This document shows, piece after piece, positions 1 to 8,929 of a DNA stretch of 64,000 bases. Position numbers and translations under genes: made by a program. The notes under the pieces are model-generated. The model saw only the letters and a program-made list of their open reading frames with translations, was not told the DNA's origin and made no database searches. Position 1 is the first letter of the stretch, and the number at the start of each line of letters is the position of its first letter. The stretch is from Mycolicibacterium sarraceniae (GTDB lineage: Bacteria > Actinomycetota > Actinomycetes > Mycobacteriales > Mycobacteriaceae), in assembly GCF_010731875.1 (NCBI RefSeq), contig NZ_AP022595.1, forward strand, positions 2,604,001-2,668,000, written 5' to 3'.

Positions 1-20
1 CTTTGAGTTACGGTTACTTT

Positions 21-851
21 ATGGCACGAAAACCTGTCGCGAATGCGCTGACCTTGGAGCTCGAGCCGATTGTGGCCAACAATCTGGCTCAGTATCTGGA
101 GACCGCCGACGAGTGGTACGGCCACGATTACGTCCCGTTCGACCAGGGTGAGAACTTCGCGTTCCTGGGCGGTAAGGACTGGGATCCCTCACAGGTCACC
201 CTGCCCTCCGATATCGTCGACGCCCTCGAGATCCTGCTGATCACCAAGGACAACCTCGCCGGCTATCACCGCGAGCTGGTCGAGCACTTCATCCTCGAGG
301 ACAAATGGGGCCGTTGGTTGGGCCGCTGGACCGCCGAAGAGCACCTGCACGCGATCGTGCTGCGCAACTACCTCGTGGTCACGCGCAACTTCGACCCGAC
401 CGCTGACGAGGACGTGCGCCTTGCGCACGTCATGCGCGGCTATCGGGCCGACCAGTTCAGCCAGATCGAGACGCTGGTGTTCATGGCGTTCTACGAGCGC
501 GCGCATGCGGTGTTCGCCCGCAACCTCGAAGCGAGGATCACCGACCCCGTGCTGAAGGGTCTCGTCGGCCGGATTGCCAACGATGAGGAACGGCACGAAG
601 TGTTCTTCGCCAATCTCGTGGCGCACTGCGTGCAAACTCATCGCGACTCGACGATCAACTCGATCAACCGCCGCGCGGTCGGGTTCGGCGTGGTCGGCGG
701 TGACATCATCGAGTATCAGGAAGACAAGCTGCCGAACGTTGCGAAGGCCGGCATTTTCGACTTGGACGCCTCGCGTCAGGTGATCTCCGATCGCATCACG
801 GCATGGGGCCTCGGCGACGAGCCCGTGCTGAAGAAATTCGTTCGCTCCTAG
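21..851 (+). CDS. desA2: Acyl-ACP desaturase, DesA2 type
   Basis: This 276-aa protein belongs to the soluble acyl-ACP desaturase family, which introduces double bonds into acyl chains on acyl carrier protein using a carboxylate-bridged di-metal centre. Two family metal motifs are visible: EEHLH near residues 106-110 and DEERH near 188-192. The sequence closely resembles mycobacterial DesA2 (Rv1094), including its position directly upstream of phoH2. The ATG at 21 is preferred over the in-frame TTG at 3 because it gives the family N-terminus MARKPVANAL. DesA2 is reported to be an atypical member, so the exact substrate is inferred. Confidence 0.93.
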   Translation: MARKPVANALTLELEPIVANNLAQYLETADEWYGHDYVPFDQGENFAFLGGKDWDPSQVTLPSDIVDALEILLITKDNLAGYHRELVEHFILEDKWGRWLGRWTAEEHLHAIVLRNYLVVTRNFDPTADEDVRLAHVMRGYRADQFSQIETLVFMAFYERAHAVFARNLEARITDPVLKGLVGRIANDEERHEVFFANLVAHCVQTHRDSTINSINRRAVGFGVVGGDIIEYQEDKLPNVAKAGIFDLDASRQVISDRITAWGLGDEPVLKKFVRS

Positions 852-905
852 CGCGGCGGCGCGCCGGTCGGCGCGTGGGCGCAGACCGGAGTAGCGTCGC
901 TTCCG

Positions 906-1019
906 ATGGCTAGCGACATGCTCTGCTGTCCGGGCGGCACCTTTCGTATCGACTACGACAGGACCGGTCCCGGTCCTGGTGCCGCAGTTTCCGCCGAAGG
1001 GTTCGCGGGGACCGCGTGA
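906..1019 (+). CDS. Short ORF upstream of phoH2, candidate PhoAT antitoxin
   Basis: A 37-codon ORF (ATG 906, TGA 1017-1019) lies between desA2 and phoH2 on the same strand. It starts [13 protein letters not shown] and ends EGFAGTA. Mycobacterial phoH2 is described as the toxin of a type II system with a small upstream partner, phoAT, whose gene abuts or overlaps phoH2. This is the only upstream same-strand ORF of useful size and it ends 16 nt before the phoH2 start. It is shorter than I remember for published PhoAT proteins and I see no recognisable domain, so the assignment is positional only. Confidence 0.3.
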   Translation: MASDMLCCPGGTFRIDYDRTGPGPGAAVSAEGFAGTA

Positions 1020-1035
1020 ACTTGAGGAGCGCCCA

Positions 1036-2355
1036 GTGACCGATTCGCAGTCGCCCATTCGGACGTACGTTCTCGACACCTCAGTCCTGTTGTCCGACCC
1101 GTGGGCGTGCACCCGGTTCGCCGAACACGAAGTGGTGGTACCACTCGTGGTCATCAGTGAATTGGAAGCCAAGCGTCACCATCACGAGTTGGGTTGGTTC
1201 GCCCGGCAGGCGCTGCGGTTGTTCGACGATCTCCGTCTGGAACACGGTCGCCTCGATCAACCCATTCCCATTGGGACAGAAGGCGGAACGCTGAATGTCG
1301 AGCTCAACCACAGCGACCAGTCGGTGCTGCCGTCCGGTTTCCGTACGGAGAATAACGACACTCGGATCCTGACGGTCGCCGCGAACCTGGCCGCCGAGGG
1401 CAAGCGAGTCACGTTGGTCAGCAAGGACATTCCGCTGCGGGTGAAGGCCGGTGCGGTAGGTCTGCTGGCCGATGAGTATCACGCCCAGGACGTGATCACC
1501 TCCGGCTGGACGGGCATGACGGAGCTCGATGTTGCCGGCGAGGATGTCGACACAATTTTCGTCGACGGTGAGATCGATCTTGACGAAGCGCGTAATATGC
1601 CGTGCCACACCGGCGTTCGGCTGATCGGCGCTAACTCCAGCGCGCTGGGCCGGGTGAACGCGGACAAGAAAGTCCAGCTGGTGCGGGGCGACCGCGAAGT
1701 GTTCGGCCTCCGGGGAAGGTCAGCCGAACAACGCGTCGCACTCGATCTGCTGCAGGACGAATCGGTGGGCATCGTGAGCCTCGGCGGCAAGGCGGGCACC
1801 GGTAAGTCGGCGCTGGCACTGTGCGCGGGCTTGGAGGCCGTGCTCGAGCGGCGCACCCAGCGCAAGGTCGTGGTGTTCCGGCCGCTGTACGCGGTCGGCG
1901 GCCAGGAGTTGGGTTATCTGCCGGGCAGCGAGAGCGACAAGATGGGCCCGTGGGCGCAGGCCGTCTTCGACACCCTCGAGGGTCTGGCCTCGCCGGCGGT
2001 GCTCGAGGAGGTGCTCTCCCGCGGGATGCTCGAGGTGCTGCCGTTGACGCACATCCGCGGTCGTTCGCTACACGACTCGTTCGTGATCGTGGATGAGGCG
2101 CAATCCCTGGAACGCAACGTGCTGCTGACCGTGTTGTCGCGGTTGGGTAGCGGGTCGCGCGTGGTACTGACCCACGATGTCGCACAGCGCGACAACCTGC
2201 GCGTCGGACGTCACGACGGGGTGGCCGCGGTGATCGAGAAGCTCAAGGGTCACCCGCTGTTCGCGCACATCACGTTGATGCGTAGCGAACGTTCACCGAT
2301 CGCCGCACTGGTCACCGAGATGCTCGAGGAGATCAGCCCGAACGCCCTGCCCTGA
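1036..2355 (+). CDS. phoH2: PhoH2: PIN-domain ribonuclease fused to PhoH RNA helicase
   Basis: This 439-aa protein joins an N-terminal PIN domain (about residues 8-150; acidic residues in [11 protein letters not shown] and ENNDTRIL) to a C-terminal PhoH ATPase domain. Walker A is [11 protein letters not shown] at about residue 250 and Walker B is [10 protein letters not shown]. Mycobacterial PhoH2 couples ATP-dependent RNA unwinding to RNA cleavage and acts as a toxin held by PhoAT. The GTG at 1036 is chosen because a GAGGAGC ribosome-binding site precedes it; an in-frame GTG at 979 would add 19 poorly conserved residues. Its 3' end overlaps a convergent small gene by 23 bp. Confidence 0.95.
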   Translation: MTDSQSPIRTYVLDTSVLLSDPWACTRFAEHEVVVPLVVISELEAKRHHHELGWFARQALRLFDDLRLEHGRLDQPIPIGTEGGTLNVELNHSDQSVLPSGFRTENNDTRILTVAANLAAEGKRVTLVSKDIPLRVKAGAVGLLADEYHAQDVITSGWTGMTELDVAGEDVDTIFVDGEIDLDEARNMPCHTGVRLIGANSSALGRVNADKKVQLVRGDREVFGLRGRSAEQRVALDLLQDESVGIVSLGGKAGTGKSALALCAGLEAVLERRTQRKVVVFRPLYAVGGQELGYLPGSESDKMGPWAQAVFDTLEGLASPAVLEEVLSRGMLEVLPLTHIRGRSLHDSFVIVDEAQSLERNVLLTVLSRLGSGSRVVLTHDVAQRDNLRVGRHDGVAAVIEKLKGHPLFAHITLMRSERSPIAALVTEMLEEISPNALP

Positions 2356-2605
2356 CGCGGTTGTCGAGGATGACTTTGCCGACCGTGTGCTGTCGGTAGT
2401 TGATCGCGTCGTGGGTGCCGTGAATCAGCACGGTGTGGCCCACGGTGAGTTCGGCGATCGTGCCGCGGTTGGAGTACACCGTGCAGGCCAGCCGCTGACG
2501 GCAGCGCCGACCCGAGGCCTCTTGGAGTGCCGCGGCCGCATCGGGGAATGTCTGCCCCTGCTCGGCGATGAAGCCGAGGAAGTGCGCCGTGGGGTGCGAC
2601 GTCAC
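2333..2605 (-). CDS. Hypothetical protein, 90 aa, convergent with phoH2
   Basis: A GTG-initiated 90-aa reading frame converges on phoH2 and overlaps its last 23 bp. The protein (start [11 protein letters not shown], middle [20 protein letters not shown]) has balanced composition, unlike the Arg-rich alternative frames over the same DNA. This suggests the frame is real. Two cysteines could form a disulphide (near residues 34 and 41), but there is no convincing signal peptide at this start. Family and function are not recognised, and the start is uncertain because the frame stays open upstream. Confidence 0.45.
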   Translation of the reverse strand: MTSHPTAHFLGFIAEQGQTFPDAAAALQEASGRRCRQRLACTVYSNRGTIAELTVGHTVLIHGTHDAINYRQHTVGKVILDNRVRAGRSG

Positions 2606-2767
2606 AGTGTTGGTGTGCCGGCAACGGTCACCGCGGTGGACACCGCATGGGAGAGCACCTAATCGTCCCCAACCGCCGTAGTCATCGTCATGAAAGTCGG
2701 CCGGGCATCCGAGGTAGGGCTAACCCCCAGTGCCGCGCGCGGACAGGGACCAGCCAGCCGCGGCCGG

Positions 2768-2773
2768 TAAACT
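2768..2773 (+). promoter_or_regulatory. -10 box for leaderless polysaccharide deacetylase gene
   Basis: TAAACT matches the mycobacterial TANNNT -10 element and ends 7 nt before the GTG at 2781, the spacing expected when transcription starts on the start codon itself. It decides the start of the downstream gene. Confidence 0.6.
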
Positions 2774-2780
2774 CAGCCGC

Positions 2781-3662
2781 GTGCGGCGCCCACCCGACAG
2801 CCTGTCCTGGTCCTATTTGCGGACGGTGATCGGTGTCTGCGCGGGGGTGGCCGTCGTCGTCATCGGCGGTTTCACCGGCCACGTGAAGGTGGCCAAGGCC
2901 GATTCGGTGGACTGCTCGGTGGTCAAATGTGTGGCGTTGACGTTCGATGACGGGCCCTCGCCGTACACGGATCGGCTGCTGGGCATCCTCAAAGACAACG
3001 ATGCCAAGGCCACGTTCTTCGCGATCGGTAACAAGGTGGCCGCCAACCCGGCGGGTGCCAAGCGGGTCGTCGACTCCGGAATGGAGCTCGGCAGCCACAC
3101 CTGGGAACACCCGAACATGACGGCGATCCCGATCGAGGACGTGCCGGCGCAGTTCAGCAAGGCCAATGACGCGATCAAGGCCGCCACCGGGCAGACGCCA
3201 GTGCTGTGGCGGCCGGCCGGTGGGCTGACTAATGACGCCGTCAACGAGATCGCCGCCCAGTACGGATTGGCCGCGATCCTGTGGGACGTGATCCCGTTCG
3301 ATTGGATGAACGACGCGAACACCGCCGCCACCCGCTACATGCTGATGACCCAGATCAAGCCTAACTCCGTCGTACTGTTCCACGACACCTATTCGTCGAC
3401 CGTCGACCTTGTCGAGCAGTTCATCCCGGTGCTTAAAGCCAATGGCTATCACCTGGTGACCGTTACCCAGATGCTGGGGCCACGCGCGCCGGGCAGCGTT
3501 TACGGCTCGCGGGACAACGGCCCGCCGGCCAACGCGCTGCAGGACATTCCCGTCGCCGACATACCGACCCTGCCGGCGACCCCGTCGCCCAAGCCGATGC
3601 CGAACATTCCGATCACCGACATCCCCGGAGCCAATTCCGGCGGGCCCAACAACGGTGCTTAG
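2781..3662 (+). CDS. Secreted NodB-type polysaccharide deacetylase (Rv1096-like)
   Basis: This 293-aa protein has an N-terminal membrane or signal segment (about residues 10-32), then a NodB domain. Catalytic motifs are TFDDGPSPY near residue 54 (general base and metal Asp), SHTWEHP near 105 (metal-binding His pair) and RPAGG near 145. A Pro-rich tail follows from about 260. Such enzymes remove N-acetyl groups from cell-wall polysaccharides; the M. tuberculosis homologue Rv1096 is reported to act on peptidoglycan. The GTG at 2781 is chosen from the leaderless promoter spacing and because it removes an unlikely 17-residue extension from 2730. Confidence 0.9.
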   Translation: MRRPPDSLSWSYLRTVIGVCAGVAVVVIGGFTGHVKVAKADSVDCSVVKCVALTFDDGPSPYTDRLLGILKDNDAKATFFAIGNKVAANPAGAKRVVDSGMELGSHTWEHPNMTAIPIEDVPAQFSKANDAIKAATGQTPVLWRPAGGLTNDAVNEIAAQYGLAAILWDVIPFDWMNDANTAATRYMLMTQIKPNSVVLFHDTYSSTVDLVEQFIPVLKANGYHLVTVTQMLGPRAPGSVYGSRDNGPPANALQDIPVADIPTLPATPSPKPMPNIPITDIPGANSGGPNNGA

Positions 3663-3706
3663 AGCCGGCGCGTAGGTGCATACCGCCACCCAGTTCGTCC
3701 TAACGA

Positions 3707-4280
3707 ATGCTGGTTTTGGGCTATGCCGTCGTATCGGGCTTGGTGAATCGCTGGTATGTGGTGCCCGCACTGATCTTCGTCGGGCTCGGAATGCTGTTCG
3801 GCCCCTTCGGTTTCAACCTCCTGGATGCCGGTCCGCGCACCACCGGCTTCACGGTCCTGGCGCAGCTGGCGCTGACCGTGATCCTGTTCAATCAAGCGGC
3901 CAAACTGGACCCGGCCAAGGTGTTTCGACGGGGGCACGTCACGTTCCGGCTGCTGGTGATCGGTATAACACTGACGCTGGTCCTCGGGACGTTGACCGCC
4001 GCGGTGCTGTTGTCGGTGCTGCTCTGGTGGGAGGCGGCGGTGCCCTGGCCGTCGCCCTGATCTGTGTCGAGTTCGGTGAGCGCGTGCACGCTAGCGGGTT
4101 CGTCGCTGCGTTCACCGGTGGCTTGGGCGGGTGGTGCTCGGCCTGCTGGTGATCGAGCGCAGTGAGATCGAGCACCCCGACCTGCTGGCGCAGGCCGGGG
4201 TTATCACGGTGACGCTGAGCCTTGTGCTGCACAGTCTTACGGCACCGCTGGGGATCCGCTGCTACCGCGCCACGACCTAG
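3707..4280 (+). pseudogene. Decayed cation:proton antiporter gene (CPA family)
   Basis: The first frame (3707-4060) encodes the N-terminal membrane helices of a sodium/proton-antiporter-like protein (LVLGYAVVSGLVNRWYVVP, FGPFGFNLLDAG, AQLALTVILFNQAAKL). A frameshift near 4030 continues it as GGALAVALICVEFGERVHASGF. A third frame from about 4130 encodes the C-terminus, including TVTLSLVLHSLTAPL, to TAG 4278-4280. The remaining coding capacity is about 190 residues against about 400 or more for the family, so the central helices are missing. The stop overlaps the fum stop on the other strand. Confidence 0.8.
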
Positions 4281-5692
4281 TCGCCGTCTTTGACCTTCGC
4301 CATCGCCAGCACGTCCAGACGCTTGTCGAGTTCGGCTTCGGAGAGCTTGTCGCCGATCAAGCCGCGGTCGATGACAGTCTGGCGGATCGTCTTCTTCTCC
4401 TTGAGGGCCTGTTTGGCGACCTTCGCTGCCTCTTCGTAACCGATCGCCGAGTTCAGCGGGGTCACGATTGAGGGGGAGGACTCGGCCAGCTCGCGCAGGT
4501 GCGCCTCATTGGCCACCAGGCCGTCAATACACTTGGCGGCGAACAACTTCGACACGTTGGACAGCAGCGTGAACGATTCGAGCAGGTTGCGCGCCATCAC
4601 CGGGATGTACACATTCAGCTCGAACGCGCCTGACAAGCCGCCGACGGTGATGGCGGCATCATTGCCGATGACCTGGGCGGCCACCTGCGTGACAGCCTCG
4701 GGGAGAACGGGATTGACCTTGCCCGGCATGATCGAGCTGCCCGGCTGCAGGTCGGGCAGGGCAAGCTCGCCGAGGCCGGTCAGCGGGCCCGAGCCCATCC
4801 AACGGACATCGTTGGCGATCTTGGTCAGCGACGCCGCGATGGTCTTCAGCGCGCCGGAGGCCTCGACCAGCCCATCGCGGGCGGCTTGAGCTTCGAAAGA
4901 GTCCTTCGCGGTGCGCAATTCGGCCAGGCCGGTCTGCGCGACGAGCACCTCGACGACCTTAGCGCCGAAACCGTCGGGGGCGTTGAGGCCGGTGCCGACC
5001 GCGGTGCCGCCGATCGCCAACTCGCCGAGGCGGGGGAGGGTGGCCTTCACGCGCTCGATGCCAGCCTCGACCTGGCGGGCGTAGCCGCCGAACTCCTGTC
5101 CCAGGGTGACCGGGACGGCATCCATCAGGTGGGTGCGTCCGCTCTTGACGACCGTGCGCCACTGCCGGGCCTTGTTGGCCAGCGATTCGTGAAGCACCTC
5201 GAGCGCCGGAATCAGGTGCCGCACCGCGGCTTCCGTCGCTGCGATGTGCGTGGCTGTCGGGAAGGTGTCATTGGATGACTGCGACATGTTCACATCGTCA
5301 TTGGGGTGCACCGTGACGCCGTTGCGCTCAGCGATCGAGGCGATCACCTCGTTGGCGTTCATATTGGAGCTGGTGCCCGAACCGGTCTGGAACACGTCGA
5401 TGGGGAACTGGTCGTCGTGCAGCCCGTCGGCGATCTCGCCGGCGGCGGCGATGATGGCGTCGGCCTTCTCCGCGGAGAGCTTGCCCAGATCCTTGTTGAC
5501 CTGTGCGCAAGCGGCTTTCAGCAAGCCGAGCGCGCGGATCTGGGTGCGCTCGAGCCCGCGGAAAGAGATTGGAAAGTTCTCGACCGCACGCTGGGTCTGG
5601 GCTCGCCACAAGGCGTTGATCGGAACCCGGACCTCGCCCATGGTGTCGTGCTCGATGCGGTATTCGCCCTCGACCACACTGTCGGTGCTCAT
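4277..5692 (-). CDS. fum: Class II fumarate hydratase
   Basis: This 471-aa protein is a FumC-type iron-independent fumarase, converting fumarate to L-malate in the TCA cycle in the cytosol as a homotetramer. The superfamily signature [11 protein letters not shown] lies near residue 318, with [12 protein letters not shown] near 105 and the SGRTHLMDA segment near 190. The length is normal for the family. It starts 20 nt after the glpX stop on the same strand, so glpX-fum is probably one transcript, as in M. tuberculosis (Rv1099c-Rv1098c). Confidence 0.97.
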   Translation of the reverse strand: MSTDSVVEGEYRIEHDTMGEVRVPINALWRAQTQRAVENFPISFRGLERTQIRALGLLKAACAQVNKDLGKLSAEKADAIIAAAGEIADGLHDDQFPIDVFQTGSGTSSNMNANEVIASIAERNGVTVHPNDDVNMSQSSNDTFPTATHIAATEAAVRHLIPALEVLHESLANKARQWRTVVKSGRTHLMDAVPVTLGQEFGGYARQVEAGIERVKATLPRLGELAIGGTAVGTGLNAPDGFGAKVVEVLVAQTGLAELRTAKDSFEAQAARDGLVEASGALKTIAASLTKIANDVRWMGSGPLTGLGELALPDLQPGSSIMPGKVNPVLPEAVTQVAAQVIGNDAAITVGGLSGAFELNVYIPVMARNLLESFTLLSNVSKLFAAKCIDGLVANEAHLRELAESSPSIVTPLNSAIGYEEAAKVAKQALKEKKTIRQTVIDRGLIGDKLSEAELDKRLDVLAMAKVKDGD

Positions 5693-5712
5693 GTGCTCCC
5701 TTAATTTGTCGG

Positions 5713-6744
5713 TTACGGAAGTGGATATGCAGCGGTCTTGTCCCCGGTGAAATCCACCGCGGAGTATTCATTGAGCTTCGAAAGCCGGTGGTAGGCATCG
5801 ATCATCCGGACGGTGCCGGACTTGCTGCGCATGACGATCGACTGCGTGGTGCAGCCGCCGCCGAAGTAACGGACGCCCTTGAGCAGGTCGCCGTCGGTGA
5901 CCCCGGTGGCGCAGAAGAAGACGTTCTCGCCGGCGACGAGGTCCCGGGTGGTCAGCACCCGATCCAGATCGTGGCCGCGGTCGATGGCCTTCTGGCGCTC
6001 GGCGTCGTCGGTGGGCGCCAGCTGAGCCTGGATCTCACCACCCATACAGCGGATGGCGGCAGCGGTGATGATGCCCTCGGGGGTGCCGCCGATACCGGCC
6101 AGCAGGTCGGTGCCGGACTCGGGGCGGCAGGCCGAGATCGCGCCGGCGACGTCGCCGTCGGAGATCAGCCGGATCCGGGCGCCGGCCTCGCGAACCTCGG
6201 CCATCAGCTTGGTGTGCCGGGGCCGGTCCAGGATGCAGACGGTGATGTCGGAAACCGACGCTTTGCGCACCTTGGCGATGCGCTGGATGTTGGCCGCTAT
6301 CGGGGACGTGATGTCGATGAAGTCGGCGACGTCGGGGCCGCCCGCGATCTTGTTCATATAGAACACCGCCGACGGGTCGAACATTGCGCCGCGCTCGGCT
6401 ACCGCCAGTACGGAGATGGCGTTGGGCATGCCCTTGCTCATCAGGGTCGTGCCGTCCACCGGGTCAACGGCGAAATCGCAGTCCGGCCCGTCGCCGTTGC
6501 CTACCTCTTCGCCGTTGTAGAGCATCGGGGCGTTGTCCTTCTCGCCCTCGCCGATGACCACGACACCGCGCATCGACACCGAGTTGACCAGCTCGCGCAT
6601 GGCGTCGACAGCCGCGCCGTCGCCGCCCTCCTTATCGCCGCGGCCCACCCAGCGGCCGGCGGCCATGGCACCCGCCTCGGTCACCCGAACCAATTCGAGG
6701 GCTAGGTTGCGGTCGGGCGCTTCACGGCGACGGGCTTCAGGCAT
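5713..6744 (-). CDS. glpX: Class II fructose-1,6-bisphosphatase
   Basis: This 343-aa GlpX-type phosphatase hydrolyses fructose-1,6-bisphosphate to fructose-6-phosphate, the committed gluconeogenic step. Family motifs include [14 protein letters not shown], the metal-binding [11 protein letters not shown] and [13 protein letters not shown]. Length is typical. It heads a two-gene operon with fum. The upstream gene on the opposite strand starts only about 55 bp away, so the intergenic region carries both promoters. GlpX is the main FBPase of mycobacteria and is needed for growth on lipid-derived carbon. Confidence 0.96.
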   Translation of the reverse strand: MPEARRREAPDRNLALELVRVTEAGAMAAGRWVGRGDKEGGDGAAVDAMRELVNSVSMRGVVVIGEGEKDNAPMLYNGEEVGNGDGPDCDFAVDPVDGTTLMSKGMPNAISVLAVAERGAMFDPSAVFYMNKIAGGPDVADFIDITSPIAANIQRIAKVRKASVSDITVCILDRPRHTKLMAEVREAGARIRLISDGDVAGAISACRPESGTDLLAGIGGTPEGIITAAAIRCMGGEIQAQLAPTDDAERQKAIDRGHDLDRVLTTRDLVAGENVFFCATGVTDGDLLKGVRYFGGGCTTQSIVMRSKSGTVRMIDAYHRLSKLNEYSAVDFTGDKTAAYPLP

Positions 6745-6799
6745 GGCTGAGATTGTCCCAGAAGCCGGCGAGCCCTATAGACCTGGGATACTGGCTGGC

Positions 6800-7441
6800 G
6801 TGACCACCCCTTCGGAGACCGGAGTTCCACCCAAGGAGCCCAAGCCTCGGCTGCTCCAGGATGGTCGCGACATGTTCTGGTCACTGGCCCCGTTGATCCT
6901 GGCCTGCATCGTTTTGGCCGGTCTGGTGGGGATGTGCTCAGTGCGGCCCAGTGACCCGCGGGACGGGGCCCCGCCGCCATATGACGCCCCCGCGGCGTTG
7001 AAGGCGGACGCCGAGGCCTTGGGCATCCCGATCCGGGTGCCCCAGCTCCCCACCGGGTGGGTGGCCAACTCCGGCAGCCGCGGCGCGATCGATGGCGGCC
7101 GCACCGATGCGAACGGGCAGCGACAGCGCGCCGTCACCTCGACTGTCGGCTACCTGGCCGCATCCAAGATGTATGTGAGCCTCACCCAGAGCAATGCCGA
7201 CGAGCAGGCGCTGGTCGGCTCGATTCACCAGTCGGTATATCCCACCGGCGCCCAGGACGTCGACGGTGTGAAGTGGATCGTCTACGAGGGTGGCGAGGGC
7301 ACCGAGCCGGTGTGGACGGCCCGTCTCGACAGCCCTGCCGGGCCCGCGCAGGTAGCGATCACCGGCGCTGGCAGCACCTCAGACTTCCGTACACTTGCCG
7401 TCGGCACGCAGTCCCAGAAACCTCTGCCACCTGGCCGATAG
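6800..7441 (+). CDS. DUF4245-like membrane-anchored protein (Rv1100-like)
   Basis: This 213-aa protein has a cytoplasmic Pro-rich head, one transmembrane segment at about residues 26-46 (FWSLAPLILACIVLAGLVG) and an extracytoplasmic domain with features of the DUF4245 family (LPTGWVANSG, GYLAASKMYVSL, DGVKWIVYEG). The function is unknown. GTG 6800 is selected because GATACT, close to a -10 element, ends 7 nt upstream and because the first residues then resemble Rv1100. An in-frame ATG at 6743 would overlap glpX. The next gene begins 9 nt later, suggesting an operon. Confidence 0.82.
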   Translation: MTTPSETGVPPKEPKPRLLQDGRDMFWSLAPLILACIVLAGLVGMCSVRPSDPRDGAPPPYDAPAALKADAEALGIPIRVPQLPTGWVANSGSRGAIDGGRTDANGQRQRAVTSTVGYLAASKMYVSLTQSNADEQALVGSIHQSVYPTGAQDVDGVKWIVYEGGEGTEPVWTARLDSPAGPAQVAITGAGSTSDFRTLAVGTQSQKPLPPGR

Positions 7442-7450
7442 GAGACGTCA

Positions 7451-8248
7451 ATGCCCGGACCCGAATCCGACCTCACCGGATGGATCGCGGAACCGTTCAG
7501 TGCGGCGGGTTTCACCCATGACGTCTACCGCAAGGGCGCGGGGCCGGGTGTGGTGCTGATCCCGGAGATGCCCGGTATTCATCCTGGCGTGCTGGCATTG
7601 GGAAATCACCTGGTGGACAACGGCTTTACCGTCGCGATCCCGTCGCTGTACGGCACGCCGGGTGCAGCTGCGCAGCGGCCTGGGATGGTGCTGGATCTGG
7701 CGCGCGGGTGTGTGGCCAAGGAGTTCGCCGCGTTCGCGACCAATAAGGAACGGCCGGTCTCGCACTATCTGCGTGCACTGGCGCGAGATCTGAAGGAGAA
7801 GACCGGCAGCAAGGGTGTCGGGGTGATCGGGCAGTGCTTCTCCGGTGGTTTCGCGCTGGCGGCCGCCGTTGACGACAGTGTGCTGGCCCCGGTGCTCAGC
7901 CAGCCTTCGGTGCCGATCGCGCTGACCGCCAAGCAGAAGCGTGACCCCGGGCTTTCCGAGGGGGAGCTGAAGGTGATCGAGAAGCGGGCCGCCGAGGACG
8001 GGTTGTGCGCGCTGGCGCTGCGGTTCAGCGGCGATCCGATGGCACCGGGCGAGCGTTTCAAGACGCTCAAGGACCGGCTCGGGGATGCCTTTGAGGTCAT
8101 CGAGATCGATTCGTCGAAGGGCAACACCGGCGGATTCGGCCGATTGGCGCACTCGGTGCTGACGCTGGAGGTCCGCGAGGTGGAGAACCAGCCGGCCTAT
8201 GTGGCGCGCCAGCGGGTGGTGCAGTTCCTCAAGGAACGGCTGACGTAG
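7451..8248 (+). CDS. Dienelactone hydrolase family protein
   Basis: This 265-aa alpha/beta hydrolase carries the cysteine-type nucleophile elbow GQCFSGG near residue 128, as in dienelactone hydrolases, with VVLIPEMPGI near the N-terminus and a candidate His in FGRLAHSVL near the C-terminus. Enzymes of this family cleave lactones or esters; the substrate here is unknown. A good ribosome-binding site (AGGAG) precedes ATG 7451, and the gene follows the DUF4245-like gene by 9 nt. Confidence 0.85.
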   Translation: MPGPESDLTGWIAEPFSAAGFTHDVYRKGAGPGVVLIPEMPGIHPGVLALGNHLVDNGFTVAIPSLYGTPGAAAQRPGMVLDLARGCVAKEFAAFATNKERPVSHYLRALARDLKEKTGSKGVGVIGQCFSGGFALAAAVDDSVLAPVLSQPSVPIALTAKQKRDPGLSEGELKVIEKRAAEDGLCALALRFSGDPMAPGERFKTLKDRLGDAFEVIEIDSSKGNTGGFGRLAHSVLTLEVREVENQPAYVARQRVVQFLKERLT

Positions 8249-8704
8249 TCACTCGCGCTCGGCAGTTCGCAATCCGCCTGCGGGCGTCCACCATTCGATG
8301 ACGAGCAGGGTCGCGGCGTGGTTGAGGTGGGTGAGTGCTACCTCGGTGATATCGGTGCGGAACAGATCGCCGTCGGGGCCATCGGTGATCGGGCCGGAAT
8401 GTATTGCCCGCCCGGCGATCTTGGCCTCACCGGGCCAGTCGGCTTCGGCACCCTCCACCGGATCGACGGTTGCGCTGTGGAGCGCGAATCGCGGATCGCG
8501 CAGGAGGTCGGCGCGCTTGCGGGCATGGGACATCGAACCGAAGGTGAGCTCGCCGTCGGCGAAGGTCGCCTCGATGCCGGAGATACGCGGTGACCCGTCG
8601 GCCCGCAGGGTGGCGATCGTCTTGTGCGTGTGCGCATCGAACAGGGCCTGTACCCGGTCCGCGAATTCGGGTTCTGCCGCTTGGACATCGCGCCATGTCG
8701 TCAT
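8249..8704 (-). CDS. Pyridoxamine 5'-phosphate oxidase-fold protein
   Basis: This 151-aa protein has the split-barrel flavin-binding fold of the PNPOx superfamily: FDAHTHKTIATLRADGSPRI, then ELTFGSMSHARKRADLLRDPRF. In actinobacteria such proteins often bind F420, FMN or heme and act on diverse small molecules, so the substrate cannot be named. ATG 8704 gives the family-like MTTWRDVQ start; an in-frame ATG at 8731 would add an Arg-rich extension. It converges with the dienelactone hydrolase gene with no gap. Confidence 0.8.
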   Translation of the reverse strand: MTTWRDVQAAEPEFADRVQALFDAHTHKTIATLRADGSPRISGIEATFADGELTFGSMSHARKRADLLRDPRFALHSATVDPVEGAEADWPGEAKIAGRAIHSGPITDGPDGDLFRTDITEVALTHLNHAATLLVIEWWTPAGGLRTAERE

Positions 8705-8734
8705 GGGTTCAGCATGCCTGCGCCGCATCATGAA

Positions 8735-8923
8735 TCACGCGTGGGGGCAGAACGTCCACAGGATCTGCTCGCATTGCTCGCGGGTCGTCATGGCCCACGG
8801 CGGTAGCGGCGGAGGCGGATCCGGGCCGTCCCAAATGTTTTGAGCGACGTTGCCCTGACCCCACGCGACGGCGTAACAGCTGTGGCAGATGTTGTCACCC
8901 CCCATGGGTAGCATCGAACGCAT
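8735..8923 (-). CDS. Small cysteine-containing hypothetical protein, 62 aa
   Basis: The frame encodes a short protein with four Cys (NICHSCYAV, REQCEQ, TFCPHA) and a Pro tract (PDPPPPLPPW). Three candidate ATG starts exist at 8923, 8914 and 8905; the last avoids overlap with the divergent HNH gene start at 8922. The composition is not that of an antisense shadow, and paired cysteines suggest an exported or metal-binding peptide. No signal peptide is visible, so an upstream portion may be lost. Family not recognised. Confidence 0.35.
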   Translation of the reverse strand: MRSMLPMGGDNICHSCYAVAWGQGNVAQNIWDGPDPPPPLPPWAMTTREQCEQILWTFCPHA

Positions 8924-8929
8924 GTTCGG
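8914..8929. promoter_or_regulatory. LexA (SOS) box overlapping the HNH gene start codon
   Basis: TCGAACGCATGTTCGG matches the mycobacterial SOS box TCGAAC-N4-GTTCGA at 11 of 12 defined positions. It covers the ATG at 8922-8924 of the DUF222/HNH gene. LexA boxes next to or over the start of 13E12-family genes are established in M. tuberculosis, so damage-inducible expression is likely. Confidence 0.75.

Noticed and set aside
189..1172. Long antisense ORF over desA2 and phoH2
   Set aside because: High GC gives long open antisense frames; this one is Arg/His-rich, lacks motifs, and covers two clear genes.
2688..3770. 360-aa minus-strand ORF opposite the deacetylase
   Set aside because: Arg/Gly/His-rich shadow of the NodB gene, with no family features.
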